The translations under genes were made by a program, and so were the position numbers. Shown in pieces: positions 46,449-55,504 of a stretch of DNA of 64,000 nt (position 1 is its first letter; the number at the start of each line of letters is the position of its first letter). This stretch comes from Microbacteriaceae bacterium (GTDB taxonomy: Bacteria; Actinomycetota; Actinomycetes; Actinomycetales; Microbacteriaceae), in the NCBI GenBank assembly GCA_025465095.1, contig JAODME010000005.1:62001-126000 (forward strand). The letters run 5' to 3'. The notes beneath the pieces are model-generated. The model worked only from the letters and a program-made list of their open reading frames with translations. It made no database searches and had not been told where the DNA came from.

Positions 46449-47043
46449 GGCGACCCCTGAGGACTTCGAACGCGGGCGCGCCGCGCTGCTCGAGATCGCC
46501 GCGGCCGAGACCATCGGAGCGCCGGCGGGCTCCATCGACGAGGGCGACGGCGTCGTCACCGTGTACTTCGATGTCGACATGCTGGGCTATCCCGGCTGGC
46601 GATGGACGGCGAGTATCGCTCACGTAGAGGGGCTCGCGCCAAGCGTTCTCGAGACCGAGATGACGCCGGGGGAGGGCTCCATTCTCGCGCCGGAATGGGT
46701 TCCGTGGGTGGATCGCCTCGCCGACTACCGCGCGGTGGAAGATGCGGCCGAGGCCGGAATCGAAGACACCGGCGACGAGGACGACGACGATCTCGACGAG
46801 GAAGACCTCGACAACGACGTGCTGCACGCCGGCGACCTTGATGGTGTCGACATCGACGACCTCGATGAAGAAGAAGACGACGATGAAGACGACGACGTCG
46901 ACTACGACGACTCTGAGGAGCCGGACGCCGACGGGTCAGTGGTGGCGACGGTGCGTGTAGATGAGTCCGAGCAGTCCGAGCCCGATGCCGATGGCACAGG
47001 TGAGCAGCCACGAGGGGCTCTCGCTAACGAGGGCGAGAAGTAG
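46441..47043 (+). CDS. DUF3027 domain-containing protein
   Basis: A 200-residue acidic protein. The DUF3027 core spans about residues 1-100 (VYFDVDMLGYPGWRWTASIAHVEG; LAPEWVPWVDRL). A long Asp/Glu tract follows (about 115-165). The ATG at 46441 lies inside the end of the cold-shock gene, showing cotranslation. Its last 108 bp overlap the convergent DUF2530 gene. Function unknown. Confidence 0.87.
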   Translation: MPEATPEDFERGRAALLEIAAAETIGAPAGSIDEGDGVVTVYFDVDMLGYPGWRWTASIAHVEGLAPSVLETEMTPGEGSILAPEWVPWVDRLADYRAVEDAAEAGIEDTGDEDDDDLDEEDLDNDVLHAGDLDGVDIDDLDEEEDDDEDDDVDYDDSEEPDADGSVVATVRVDESEQSEPDADGTGEQPRGALANEGEK

Positions 47044-47154
47044 CACGAGCGCGGCCAGCCACCCGGCCGTTCCGACGAGCATGGCCTTGCGGTCATCCGT
47101 CGCAACGACCTCCGGATCTGGCCGCCGCTCGGCGTCCTTCAGCCACAGCCTCAT
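46936..47154 (-). CDS. DUF2530 domain-containing membrane protein
   Basis: A 72-residue protein with two transmembrane helices (about 26-44 and 48-66) preceded by RRPDPEVVATDDRKAM, as in DUF2530. The frame is kept despite its long overlap with DUF3027 because the domain pattern is complete and the position between DUF3027 and serC is the customary one. It lies just downstream of serC on the same strand. Confidence 0.78.
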   Translation of the reverse strand: MRLWLKDAERRPDPEVVATDDRKAMLVGTAGWLAALVLLLALVSESPSWLLTCAIGIGLGLLGLIYTHRRHH

Positions 47155-47163
47155 CGGATCGCC

Positions 47164-48306
<1,143 letters not shown>

Positions 48307-48337
48307 TTATCCGCTCCCGCTCCCGCCCAACGGGGTT

Positions 48338-48354
48338 CAGGTTAGGCTTACCTG
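48338..48354. promoter_or_regulatory. DtxR/IdeR-type iron box
   Basis: CAGGTTAGGCTTACCTG is an interrupted palindrome matching the core of the DtxR/IdeR operator (TTAGGTTAGSCTAACCTAA). It overlaps TAGGCT, a probable -10 box, 28 bp before the ATG of the DtxR-family gene. It therefore predicts autoregulation by metal-bound repressor. Confidence 0.75.
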
Positions 48355-48381
48355 CGATGCACGCGCTTCCGAAAGGCCTTG

Positions 48382-49074
48382 ATGACTGATCTCATCGACA
48401 CCACCGAGATGTACCTGCGCACTATTTTCGAGCTCGAGGAAGAGAACATCGTGCCGTTGCGCGCACGAATCAGCGAGCGTCTCGGCCACTCCGGACCAAC
48501 CGTCTCCCAGACCGTGGGACGCATGGAGCGCGACGGACTGGTCGTCGTCGAGGGCGACAGGCACCTCGAACTCACCGTCGCGGGGCGCACGAAGGCGGTT
48601 CACGTCATGCGCAAGCACCGTCTCGCCGAGCGGCTACTCGCCGACGTGATCGGTCTCGACTGGGCGCTCGTTCATGAGGAAGCTTGTCGGTGGGAACACG
48701 TCATGAGCGAATCGGTCGAGCGCCGCATCATCGAGATGCTCGACCATCCCACCGACTCACCGTACGGCAACCCGATCCCCGGCCTTGATGAACTGGGTGA
48801 GCATCCGGCTGTGAAATTCTCGGATGGGGTGGTGAACATCGTCACACTCGTGCACGGTGCCGTCGGCCCGGTCAGCGGCGTCGTTCGCCGTCTGGGTGAA
48901 CCGGTTCAATACGAGAGCGAGCTGCTCGAGCAGCTGCGCTCCGCCGGCATCATGCCGGGCGCGCAGGCAAGTTTCTCTGCGGCCGGGTCGTACGTGCTTG
49001 CAAAGGTGGACGGTTTCGGCGACGGTCTCGAGCTGCCGAACGAGGTCGCGATCCACGTCTACGTGGGCATCTAG
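48382..49074 (+). CDS. DtxR/IdeR-family metal-dependent transcriptional regulator
   Basis: A 230-residue iron-dependent repressor. The helix-turn-helix is LRARISERLGHSGPTVSQTV; the primary metal site uses Met near residue 10 (TTEMYLRT) and Cys/Glu/His in EEACRWEHVMS; the C-terminal 70 residues form the SH3-like domain. ATG at 48382 rather than the adjacent TTG. An iron box lies directly upstream. The full-length form with these ligands favours Fe(II) sensing over Mn(II), by analogy. Confidence 0.9.
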   Translation: MTDLIDTTEMYLRTIFELEEENIVPLRARISERLGHSGPTVSQTVGRMERDGLVVVEGDRHLELTVAGRTKAVHVMRKHRLAERLLADVIGLDWALVHEEACRWEHVMSESVERRIIEMLDHPTDSPYGNPIPGLDELGEHPAVKFSDGVVNIVTLVHGAVGPVSGVVRRLGEPVQYESELLEQLRSAGIMPGAQASFSAAGSYVLAKVDGFGDGLELPNEVAIHVYVGI

Positions 49075-49252
49075 AAACTGTTTCTCGAGATCGCGGCGAG
49101 GTCGCGTTCTCGCGAAAGCATGAGCCACCTCTCCGGACTCCAGGCGCCTCCTGCAATGAACATGCGATAACGCTCGCCGCGCTCGAGCGTCTCACGCCGT
49201 TAGTGGGTTATTCTGTAGCCCTTGGAGTTCCACCCGTTCTTCGGAGAGTCGA

Positions 49253-49351
49253 ATGCCGATCAGTCGCAGCATCCAAACCGTGGATGTGCGCGCGCTGTTC
49301 TTCATACGGCTGAGCAGTCAGCGCAGCGGCCAGCTGCGCGCACTCAAGTAG
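49253..49351 (+). CDS. Possible 32-residue small protein or leader peptide
   Basis: An ATG with GGAG 6 nt upstream opens a 32-codon frame that ends in TAG exactly at the first base of a strong terminator stem. TATTCT at 49209-49214 could be its -10 box. The peptide is basic and has a hydrophobic centre (VRALFFIRL). The unit is therefore a complete mini-transcript in front of the HNH gene. It may be a small protein, a regulatory leader or part of a small RNA; no family is recognised. Confidence 0.5.
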   Translation: MPISRSIQTVDVRALFFIRLSSQRSGQLRALK

Positions 49352-49380
49352 GCATCGTCTTCGCGACGGTGCCTTTTTTT
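49351..49380 (+). terminator. Strong Rho-independent terminator
   Basis: GGCATCGTC (49351-49359) pairs with GACGGTGCC (49365-49373), with one G-T pair and a 5-nt loop, followed by seven T. It follows the DtxR-family gene by about 280 bp and the 32-codon frame directly. Confidence 0.92.
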
Positions 49381-49461
49381 GTCTGCTCTTCGACGGTTCG
49401 GTGAATCTCAAGACGCTTCGAATCCCTGCAAGCCGTGCAGGGACTTGTCGATTGGATGAGA

Positions 49462-49959
49462 ATGCGCACACTGGTCCTCAACGCTGGTTTCGAGCCGCTG
49501 GCCGTCGTTTCGTTCAAGAGAGCCCTGGTGCTCGTCATGAACGGTAAGGCGACCGTCATCGCGGCGGATGCTGCGCATCCGGTCTTCGGGCTGACGCAAT
49601 CGTGGGACCGGCCGTCGGTGATCCTGCTTCGCCGGTATGTGCGCATTCCGTCGAATCGGCGCGTGCCGGTGAGCAGGCGAGGCGTGTTGCGACGGGATAG
49701 CCAGCGCTGCGGTTATTGCGGAGCGGGTGCGACGACGATCGACCATGTGCTTCCGCGCTCGCGCGGCGGCGACGACTCATGGGAGAACCTCGTGGCCTGT
49801 TGCCTCAAGTGCAATAACCTCAAGAGCGATCGCACCCCGGCTGAGATGGGCTGGAAGTTGCTTGTGCGTCCGCGGCCACCGCACGGCACGACCTGGCTCG
49901 TGCGTGGCGTCGACCGTGCCCAGCCACAGTGGGAAGAGTACCTGGCGCCTGCCGCCTAG
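49462..49959 (+). CDS. HNH endonuclease
   Basis: A 165-residue protein with the N-terminal MRTLVLNAGFEPLAVV and the HNH domain: zinc cysteines CGYC and CLKC, TIDHVLPRSRGGDDSWENLV with the metal-binding His, and NNLKSDRTP. This widespread single-domain family is a housekeeping-type nuclease of unknown role, not a homing endonuclease. The ATG at 49462 matches the family; another ATG lies 6 bp upstream. Confidence 0.9.
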   Translation: MRTLVLNAGFEPLAVVSFKRALVLVMNGKATVIAADAAHPVFGLTQSWDRPSVILLRRYVRIPSNRRVPVSRRGVLRRDSQRCGYCGAGATTIDHVLPRSRGGDDSWENLVACCLKCNNLKSDRTPAEMGWKLLVRPRPPHGTTWLVRGVDRAQPQWEEYLAPAA

Positions 49960-50020
49960 GTCTCGTGATCGACGCCCGAGCGGGGCGGATGCTTCGGGTT
50001 CGGCTAAACTCGAGCCGCCA

Positions 50021-50092
50021 GCCTCTGTAGCTCAATGGAAGAGCAGTTCCGTCCTAAGGAAACGGTTGGGGGTTCGAGTCCCTCCAGGGGCA
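50021..50092 (+). tRNA. tRNA-Arg (anticodon CCT)
   Basis: Acceptor stem GCCTCTG/CAGGGGC, D-stem GCTC/GAGC, anticodon loop GTCCTAA (anticodon CCT, reading AGG), T-stem GGGGG/CCCTC with loop TTCGAGT, discriminator A. CCA is not encoded. The 3' end points to the second accessory region. Confidence 0.95.
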
Positions 50093-50428
50093 CCCCTCAC
50101 GTTGATGGTCAGCCGAAGAGTCCTGGCCGCTGGCTGTGTTGCGGACAAAACGGTCGATTGTGGGACACCACTGTTGGAACCACCCTCTCGGCCCGTTCTG
50201 GGGGCGACGGGTGCTCCGGCACCCAAACTCCTACTTGTCCCCACGGCATCGACTCCTGCCCACACTTTGCACACACTCTTCTCCGATCCGCATCCGATTT
50301 GGTAACCCAGCCTGACGTGGTCTGGCAGGTCGGCTGGCGGCGACCGGGAGTCCGATGCGGGGATGCCTGCCCGCGTTGGGGTGCTCGCGATGCCCAGACT
50401 TCGGTAGCGTCGGGCGCGGAGGTCGGGG
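50093..50428. other. Gap after tRNA-Arg without recognisable gene
   Basis: About 336 bp. Open frames here are short, overlap the tRNA or run antisense to the NERD remnant, and none shows a domain. It may be decayed DNA at the edge of an inserted region. Confidence 0.5.
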
Positions 50429-51098
50429 ATGAGTTCAGCGAGGGATGCTCGGCCGCGCATGGATTTCGCTGGAATTCGAGCGCTCTCCTCAGGGTATGCC
50501 GTCGCGGAGAAGTGCCTGCAGGTGCAGGCCGACGCAGAATCCCGCAATCCCCCATTGATATCCCCGAGTGGCGTGAAGCTGCACGACGACGCGTGGTCGT
50601 GGTACGTGGGCGCCCTCGGTGAGATTGAAGTCGGCAACCTGCTCGAATCAATCGGACCCGCGTGGTTTGTGCGGCATGCGGTTCCTATCGGCACCGGCAC
50701 CAAGGATGTCGACCACTTGGTCATCGGCCCCGGCGGTGTGTAGCGGATGTCAACCGCCGGCTGGGCCATGAGGTCCAAGTTCCTGTCCCGGTCACCGCTG
50801 TCGTAGCCCTGTTCAACCAGGGTCCATCAGAGACGACCGCGCCGCCAACAATCGGCTTGTCGAAGTCCTCGACGCTCGCAGGGTAGTGCGGTGGCTCTCG
50901 ACCCAACCGCAGCGGCTCGGCTCGGCGGAGATCGAGCTCATCAAGCTCGCCGCGGAAGAACCCGAGACCTGCCATGTCCATCCACGCGCCGCCGACACCT
51001 TCCGCGTCATGCAGCGATTTGAACGCCTGATGAGCCAAGTAGGGCCGCTGCTCCGCTCCTTCCTGCTCCCGAAAAAACGTGCCGCGTGCAAAGGGTAA
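50429..51098 (+). pseudogene. Decayed NERD-domain gene
   Basis: The first part (50429-50743) encodes a good NERD start: WYVGALGEIEVGNLLESIG, then TKDVDHLVIGPGGV, and stops where the domain should continue. About 50 residues are missing. Homologous pieces reappear in other frames: VPVTAVVALFN near 50790, RAANNRLVEVLDARRVVRWL near 50835-50895, and SAEIELIKLAAEEPETCHVHPRA up to 51098. Together they form one nuclease-related protein broken by a deletion and at least one frameshift. Confidence 0.75.
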
Positions 51099-51155
51099 AG
51101 GGAAGGCCATGGTCGGGGACCTTTCAAGGTCTGGGTTCGGCTTGGGGATCCCGCC

Positions 51156-51341
51156 GTGCTGATACCGGATCTTCCGGGATGCTGCGCACGAGCCGTGCAG
51201 TACGCCGGTTGGTTGCATCCTGCAGCCATCTACCTCGGGTTGCGGCCACTCTTGATGCTGGCCGTGCCTGCTCTTATCGGCATGAGCACGCTGGGAACGC
51301 TGCTGTGGCTCGTGCGAACGCTCTCGGGTCAGCGGGCGTGA
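51156..51341 (+). CDS. Possible small membrane protein
   Basis: A 61-codon frame starting with GTG (GGGGAT upstream) encoding two hydrophobic stretches (about 20-40 and 38-55). No family recognised. It lies in a decayed stretch between the NERD remnant and the glucosidase promoter and may itself be a remnant. Confidence 0.3.
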   Translation: MLIPDLPGCCARAVQYAGWLHPAAIYLGLRPLLMLAVPALIGMSTLGTLLWLVRTLSGQRA

Positions 51342-51452
51342 CAGGGATTCAGGCAGGCCTCAATGTGAGCGAGAAGGGCCGTATTATCGGCGTTCTTCGG
51401 CATGGAGTCGACGCGATAAGGCGGTGGTGTTCCGTTCGGTCGGTGGTCGTGA

Positions 51453-51481
51453 TTGACAGACAGAACCGAATCAGCTTTACT
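51453..51481 (+). promoter_or_regulatory. Promoter of the glucosidase operon
   Basis: TTGACA (51453-51458), 17 bp, TTTACT (51476-51481). The -35 box is perfect; the -10 box matches 4 of 6. The -10 lies on the left arm of the palindrome at 51477-51502. Confidence 0.65.
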
Positions 51482-51502
51482 TACCTAGTCCTAGCTAAGT
51501 AA
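51477..51502. promoter_or_regulatory. 26-bp palindrome, probable repressor operator
   Basis: TTACTTA-c-CTAG-tc-CTAG-c-TAAGTAA: both 7-bp outer arms and both CTAG blocks are symmetric, leaving only the bases at positions 8/19 and the centre unpaired. It overlaps the -10 region, and the start codon follows 21 bp later. TetR- or MarR-type repressors bind such sites; the TetR gene closing this operon is the natural candidate. Confidence 0.75.
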
Positions 51503-51523
51503 TGTCAGACAACGGAGTCGTGC

Positions 51524-52951
51524 GTGCCTGAGTTCTCTACACCCACTCACTTTCCCGAGGGTTTTCTCTGGGGAGTGTCGACGGCGGCCTATCAGATCGA
51601 GGGAGCCGCGGCCGAGGGCGGTCGCGGTCCAAGCATTTGGGACACGTTCAGCCACGAGCCTGGACGTGTTCGCCACGGCGACACCGGCGACGTGGCGACT
51701 GACCATTATCACCGTCTGAACGAGGACTTGGACCTCCTTTCGGCGCTGGGCGCCAAGGTCTACCGATTCTCCTTCTCGTGGTCCCGCGTCCTGCCCGCCG
51801 GGCGGGGCGACGTGAACGAGGAAGGGCTCGTTTTCTACGACCGCTTGATCGAGGGACTCCTCGACCGCGGCATCATTCCGATACCGACGCTTTACCACTG
51901 GGACCTGCCGCAGGGCCTTGAGGACGAGGGCGGTTGGGAGAGCCGGTCGACCGTCGAGGCGTTCGGCGAATTCGCCGCAATCATGGGTGCCCGCTATGGC
52001 GACCGCGTGTCTATGTGGACGACGATCAACGAGCCGTGGGTGCTGACCTATCTTGGATATGCATTGGGTCTACATGCGCCGGGCAAAGCGAGCGTCGATT
52101 CCGCTGCCCGCGTGCACCATAACATCCTGCTCGCCCACGCTAGCGGTGCTGCGGCGCTTCGATCGACCGTGACGAACCCGTCAATCGGCATAGCGCTCAA
52201 CATGAGCGAGATCTATCCGGCAGCCGACACCGAGGCGACGCGCGGTGCCGCCGCCCTCGCCTTCGACCAGCTGGTGTCCTCATTCCTCGCCCCCCTGATG
52301 GGTGGGAAATATCCGACAGGCCTCGCCGAATACAGTGCCCAGTGGGTCGAAGGTGCCGGTGTTGTGGAGGACGGCGACCTCGCGACCATCGCGGCGCAGC
52401 GACCTGACTGGCTTTCGATCAACGAGTACCATCCGCGATACGTCGTCGCTCCGGAGGATCTCGACGCCGTCCGTGTCGACGGGTGGGTCGGCGAGGCCGG
52501 CACGCCGTTCACCATCGGCCAGCGGTTTGTCGACGTGACGCGTGGTTCGGCGCCGAAGACGATCATGGGCTGGATCCTCGAGCCTCAAGGCCTCCGCGAC
52601 ATTCTCGTGAGAATCTCGGGGCTGTACCCGAACCTCCCGCTTTACATCAGCGAGAACGGGTACGCAGGCGCGGACTTCCTCGACCAGAACGGGGCCGCAA
52701 ATGACCCCGAGCGCGTCGACTACCTGCGCGATCACATCACGGCAGCCGGTGAGGCCATCGCCGCCGGCGTCGACCTCCGCGGTTACTTCCTCTGGAGCTT
52801 CCTCGACAACTTCGAGTGGGCCGAGGGATACATGACCCGTTTCGGCATCGTCTATGTCGACTACCCCACAGGCCTCCGCACACCGAAGACCAGTTTCGCC
52901 TGGTACCGCGGTGTCATCGCATCGAACGCTGTGAGCGGAGGGCCCAGCTAG
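51524..52951 (+). CDS. Family 1 glycoside hydrolase, beta-glucosidase
   Basis: A 475-residue GH1 enzyme. The acid/base Glu is E170 (TINEPW) and the nucleophile is E377 (YISENGYA). The N-terminal signature FLWGVSTAAYQIEG is present, and there is no signal peptide, so it works in the cytoplasm on imported beta-glucosides. The start is GTG at 51524. It is the first gene of the operon and is followed by an ABC importer. Confidence 0.95.
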   Translation: MPEFSTPTHFPEGFLWGVSTAAYQIEGAAAEGGRGPSIWDTFSHEPGRVRHGDTGDVATDHYHRLNEDLDLLSALGAKVYRFSFSWSRVLPAGRGDVNEEGLVFYDRLIEGLLDRGIIPIPTLYHWDLPQGLEDEGGWESRSTVEAFGEFAAIMGARYGDRVSMWTTINEPWVLTYLGYALGLHAPGKASVDSAARVHHNILLAHASGAAALRSTVTNPSIGIALNMSEIYPAADTEATRGAAALAFDQLVSSFLAPLMGGKYPTGLAEYSAQWVEGAGVVEDGDLATIAAQRPDWLSINEYHPRYVVAPEDLDAVRVDGWVGEAGTPFTIGQRFVDVTRGSAPKTIMGWILEPQGLRDILVRISGLYPNLPLYISENGYAGADFLDQNGAANDPERVDYLRDHITAAGEAIAAGVDLRGYFLWSFLDNFEWAEGYMTRFGIVYVDYPTGLRTPKTSFAWYRGVIASNAVSGGPS

Positions 52952-53002
52952 CACTGCAGCACCCCATGCCCGGTTTCGGGTTTGCATCCAAAGGAGAATG
53001 TA

Positions 53003-54535
53003 ATGCGCGGACGAAAGTACCGTTCCGCCGCCGCCGCCATTGGGGGCCTCATGGCCCTCACACTGGTGGTCAGCGGCTGCGGGACCGGAGGCGGAGACAA
53101 TTCCGGTTCCACCAGCACCCTCACCATGGCTCACGACGGCAACACCCAGATCAACTTCGATCCGGGAGTCGGTTCGATCACGGTGACCACCTACCTTGCG
53201 CCGGTCTACGATACGCTGCTGCGTCGCGCGAGCGACGGCAGCTTCGAGTCCAATCTGGCAACGGAGTGGGCGTACGAGAGCCCGACGAAGTTCACGATGA
53301 CGCTGCGCGATGATGTGACCTTTGAAGACGGGTCGGCGCTCGATGCCGACGCTGTCGTCGCGAACCTCGAGAACGTGAAGAACGGGACCGGCCCACTGGC
53401 CTCGGATTTCGCGTCGATCGATTCGATTGAAAGCGTCGACGCCACGCACGTCACCATCACACTGAGCACCCCGAATCCGTCGCTCACTCTTGCGCTGTCC
53501 GGTGTCTCGGGGATGATCGCGAACCCGGTCGCCCTCGAAGGCGGCAACCTCGCCACCGTTCCCGACGGGTCCGGCCCGTATGACTACATCGCTGATGAGT
53601 CGATCAGCAACGACACCTACGTGTACGAGAAGCGCGACGACTATTGGAACAGCGATCACTTCCCTTACGCGCGCATCGTGGTCAAAGTCATTCCAGATGC
53701 CGCTGCCGCCGTCAATGCGCTGCAGTCTGGTCAAGTAGACATGGTTGAGCTGGGCACGGCCGGCGACATTGCCCGTGTCGAAGACATGGGGCTTGGCTTC
53801 ACGGGGGCGTCCAACAACGTGTGGACGCTGCATCTTGAGGATCGGTCGGGAACGATCGTTCCCGCGCTCGGCGACGTCCGCGTCCGCCAAGCGTTGAACT
53901 ACGCAATCGACCGGGCAGCAATCGTCGACTCGGTCAACCAGGGCCTTGGCTCTCCGACCGCCCAGCTGGTCAAGCCCGGCATGGCCGGCTATGACGAGTC
54001 GCTGAACGACCTCTACCCTTACGACCCCGACCAGGCGCGCCAGTTGCTGGCGGAAGCGGGCTATGCAGACGGGTTCGCCATGGAAGCGGTCAGCATTTCG
54101 CTGGCGGACACCCAGGTGCAGGCGCTGGTGGGCTACCTTGCCGAGGTCGGGGTGACGCTCAACGTGGTGAACGTGCCGCCGGACCAGTACATTCCGAGCA
54201 TTCTGAGCGGCGAGTATCCAACGGTCTTCCTGCCCTACGGGATGGTCGACGCGTACTTCGATTTCGGCCAGCTCGTGACGCCAACGGGTGGCTTCAATCC
54301 GCTGGGTTCAAGCGACGATCAGATCAACGAGTTGTACGCCGAGGCGGGTTCGGCGACCAGCGACGACGACCGCGCGTCGACCCTTGAGCAGCTCAATGCC
54401 CGCGTCGTCGAGCTCGCTTGGTTCGTGCCGATGTTCAACGACGCTTACGGTTACGCATTGTCGGACAACGTGACCGGAGTCGAGTGGGCCACGTTCCGCC
54501 CGCCGATGTACTACGACTGGGCGCCCGCGGAGTAA
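53003..54535 (+). CDS. ABC transporter substrate-binding lipoprotein, family 5
   Basis: A 510-residue Dpp/Opp-type binding protein. The signal peptide ends in the lipobox LVVSGC. LRDDVTFEDGSALDADAVVANL is the family signature region. The ATG at 53003 has AAGGAG 6 nt upstream; an in-frame ATG 21 bp earlier lies before that site and is rejected. Downstream of a beta-glucosidase, it more likely binds a glucoside or oligosaccharide than a peptide. Confidence 0.9.
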   Translation: MRGRKYRSAAAAIGGLMALTLVVSGCGTGGGDNSGSTSTLTMAHDGNTQINFDPGVGSITVTTYLAPVYDTLLRRASDGSFESNLATEWAYESPTKFTMTLRDDVTFEDGSALDADAVVANLENVKNGTGPLASDFASIDSIESVDATHVTITLSTPNPSLTLALSGVSGMIANPVALEGGNLATVPDGSGPYDYIADESISNDTYVYEKRDDYWNSDHFPYARIVVKVIPDAAAAVNALQSGQVDMVELGTAGDIARVEDMGLGFTGASNNVWTLHLEDRSGTIVPALGDVRVRQALNYAIDRAAIVDSVNQGLGSPTAQLVKPGMAGYDESLNDLYPYDPDQARQLLAEAGYADGFAMEAVSISLADTQVQALVGYLAEVGVTLNVVNVPPDQYIPSILSGEYPTVFLPYGMVDAYFDFGQLVTPTGGFNPLGSSDDQINELYAEAGSATSDDDRASTLEQLNARVVELAWFVPMFNDAYGYALSDNVTGVEWATFRPPMYYDWAPAE

Positions 54536-54562
54536 TCCGCTCCGACTGAGTGAAGGACGACG

Positions 54563-55504
54563 ATGATTCGATTGATACTGCGGAGGGTGCTCCTCGGTGT
54601 GCCCTTGGTGCTCATCGTGGCCACCGTCGCTTTCTTCCTCGTACAGCTCACACCTGGGTCCCCGGCAGCGGCCGTGCTGGGGACCCAGGCCACCCCCGAA
54701 GCAATCGTTCGCTTCGAGGAAAGCTTGGGTCTCAGCCGGCCCGTGTTCGTGCAGTACGCGGAATACATGGGCCACCTGCTCACGCTCAACCTCGGCGAGT
54801 CGTGGCTAACTGGCGAACCAGTGCGTGACTTGCTGGCGTCCCGACTCCCGGTGACGGTCAGTCTCGCAGCGCTTGCGACGCTCGTCGCGATGACGCTCGG
54901 CATCGCGGTGGGAACGGGCGCCGCCGTGCGCGGCGGCTGGGTCGACCGCGTACTGACAGGTGGTTCGGGCATCGGTCTTGCGGTGCCGAACTTCTGGCTT
55001 GCCTCGATTCTCGTGCTGGTCTTCAGTCTGGGGCTGGGGCTCGTGCCGGCCACCGGCTATGTGCCGTTCGCCACGGATCCCTCCCAGTGGTTGAATCACC
55101 TCATCCTTCCCGTCGCAACGCTGGCGATCGCGATGGTCGCGTCGTTCGCCCGTCAGACCCGCACCAGCATGCTTGAACAGCTCAGCAGCGACTATGTCCG
55201 CACGCTTCGCGGTGTCGGTACCCCCGCTAGAAGCATCATCTGGCGCCACACGCTGCGCAACGCCGCAGCACCCGTCCTCAACACCGCAGGGCTCCAGTTC
55301 GTGGGAGTCCTCGGCGGCGCGATCGTTATCGAGCAGGTATTTGCGCTACCCGGCCTCGGGCGCGCAATTGTGCAGTCGGCCTCGTCCCGCGACCTGCCGG
55401 TGCTGCTCGGCGCTGTCGTCGTCAGTGCGATCGTCGTGCTGATCGTGAACATTCTCGTCGACGTCGCCGTCGCCGTACTCAACCCCCGGGCCAGGATTTC
55501 ATGA
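54563..55504 (+). CDS. ABC transporter permease, DppB/OppB type
   Basis: A 313-residue membrane protein with six predicted helices; the first starts at residue 9. The coupling loop is YVRTLRGVGTPARSIIWRHT. AAGGACGACG precedes the ATG. It overlaps the fusion gene by 4 bp. Confidence 0.92.
   Translation: MIRLILRRVLLGVPLVLIVATVAFFLVQLTPGSPAAAVLGTQATPEAIVRFEESLGLSRPVFVQYAEYMGHLLTLNLGESWLTGEPVRDLLASRLPVTVSLAALATLVAMTLGIAVGTGAAVRGGWVDRVLTGGSGIGLAVPNFWLASILVLVFSLGLGLVPATGYVPFATDPSQWLNHLILPVATLAIAMVASFARQTRTSMLEQLSSDYVRTLRGVGTPARSIIWRHTLRNAAAPVLNTAGLQFVGVLGGAIVIEQVFALPGLGRAIVQSASSRDLPVLLGAVVVSAIVVLIVNILVDVAVAVLNPRARIS

Noticed and set aside
49222-49404. 60-codon frame around the terminator before the HNH gene
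   Set aside because: It reads through the strong terminator hairpin and has no ribosome binding site; the 32-codon frame in another phase fits the signals better.
52280-53890. 536-codon leftward frame opposite the glucosidase and binding-protein genes
   Set aside because: It spans two genuine rightward genes and their junction, so it cannot be a protein gene; it is an antisense shadow.
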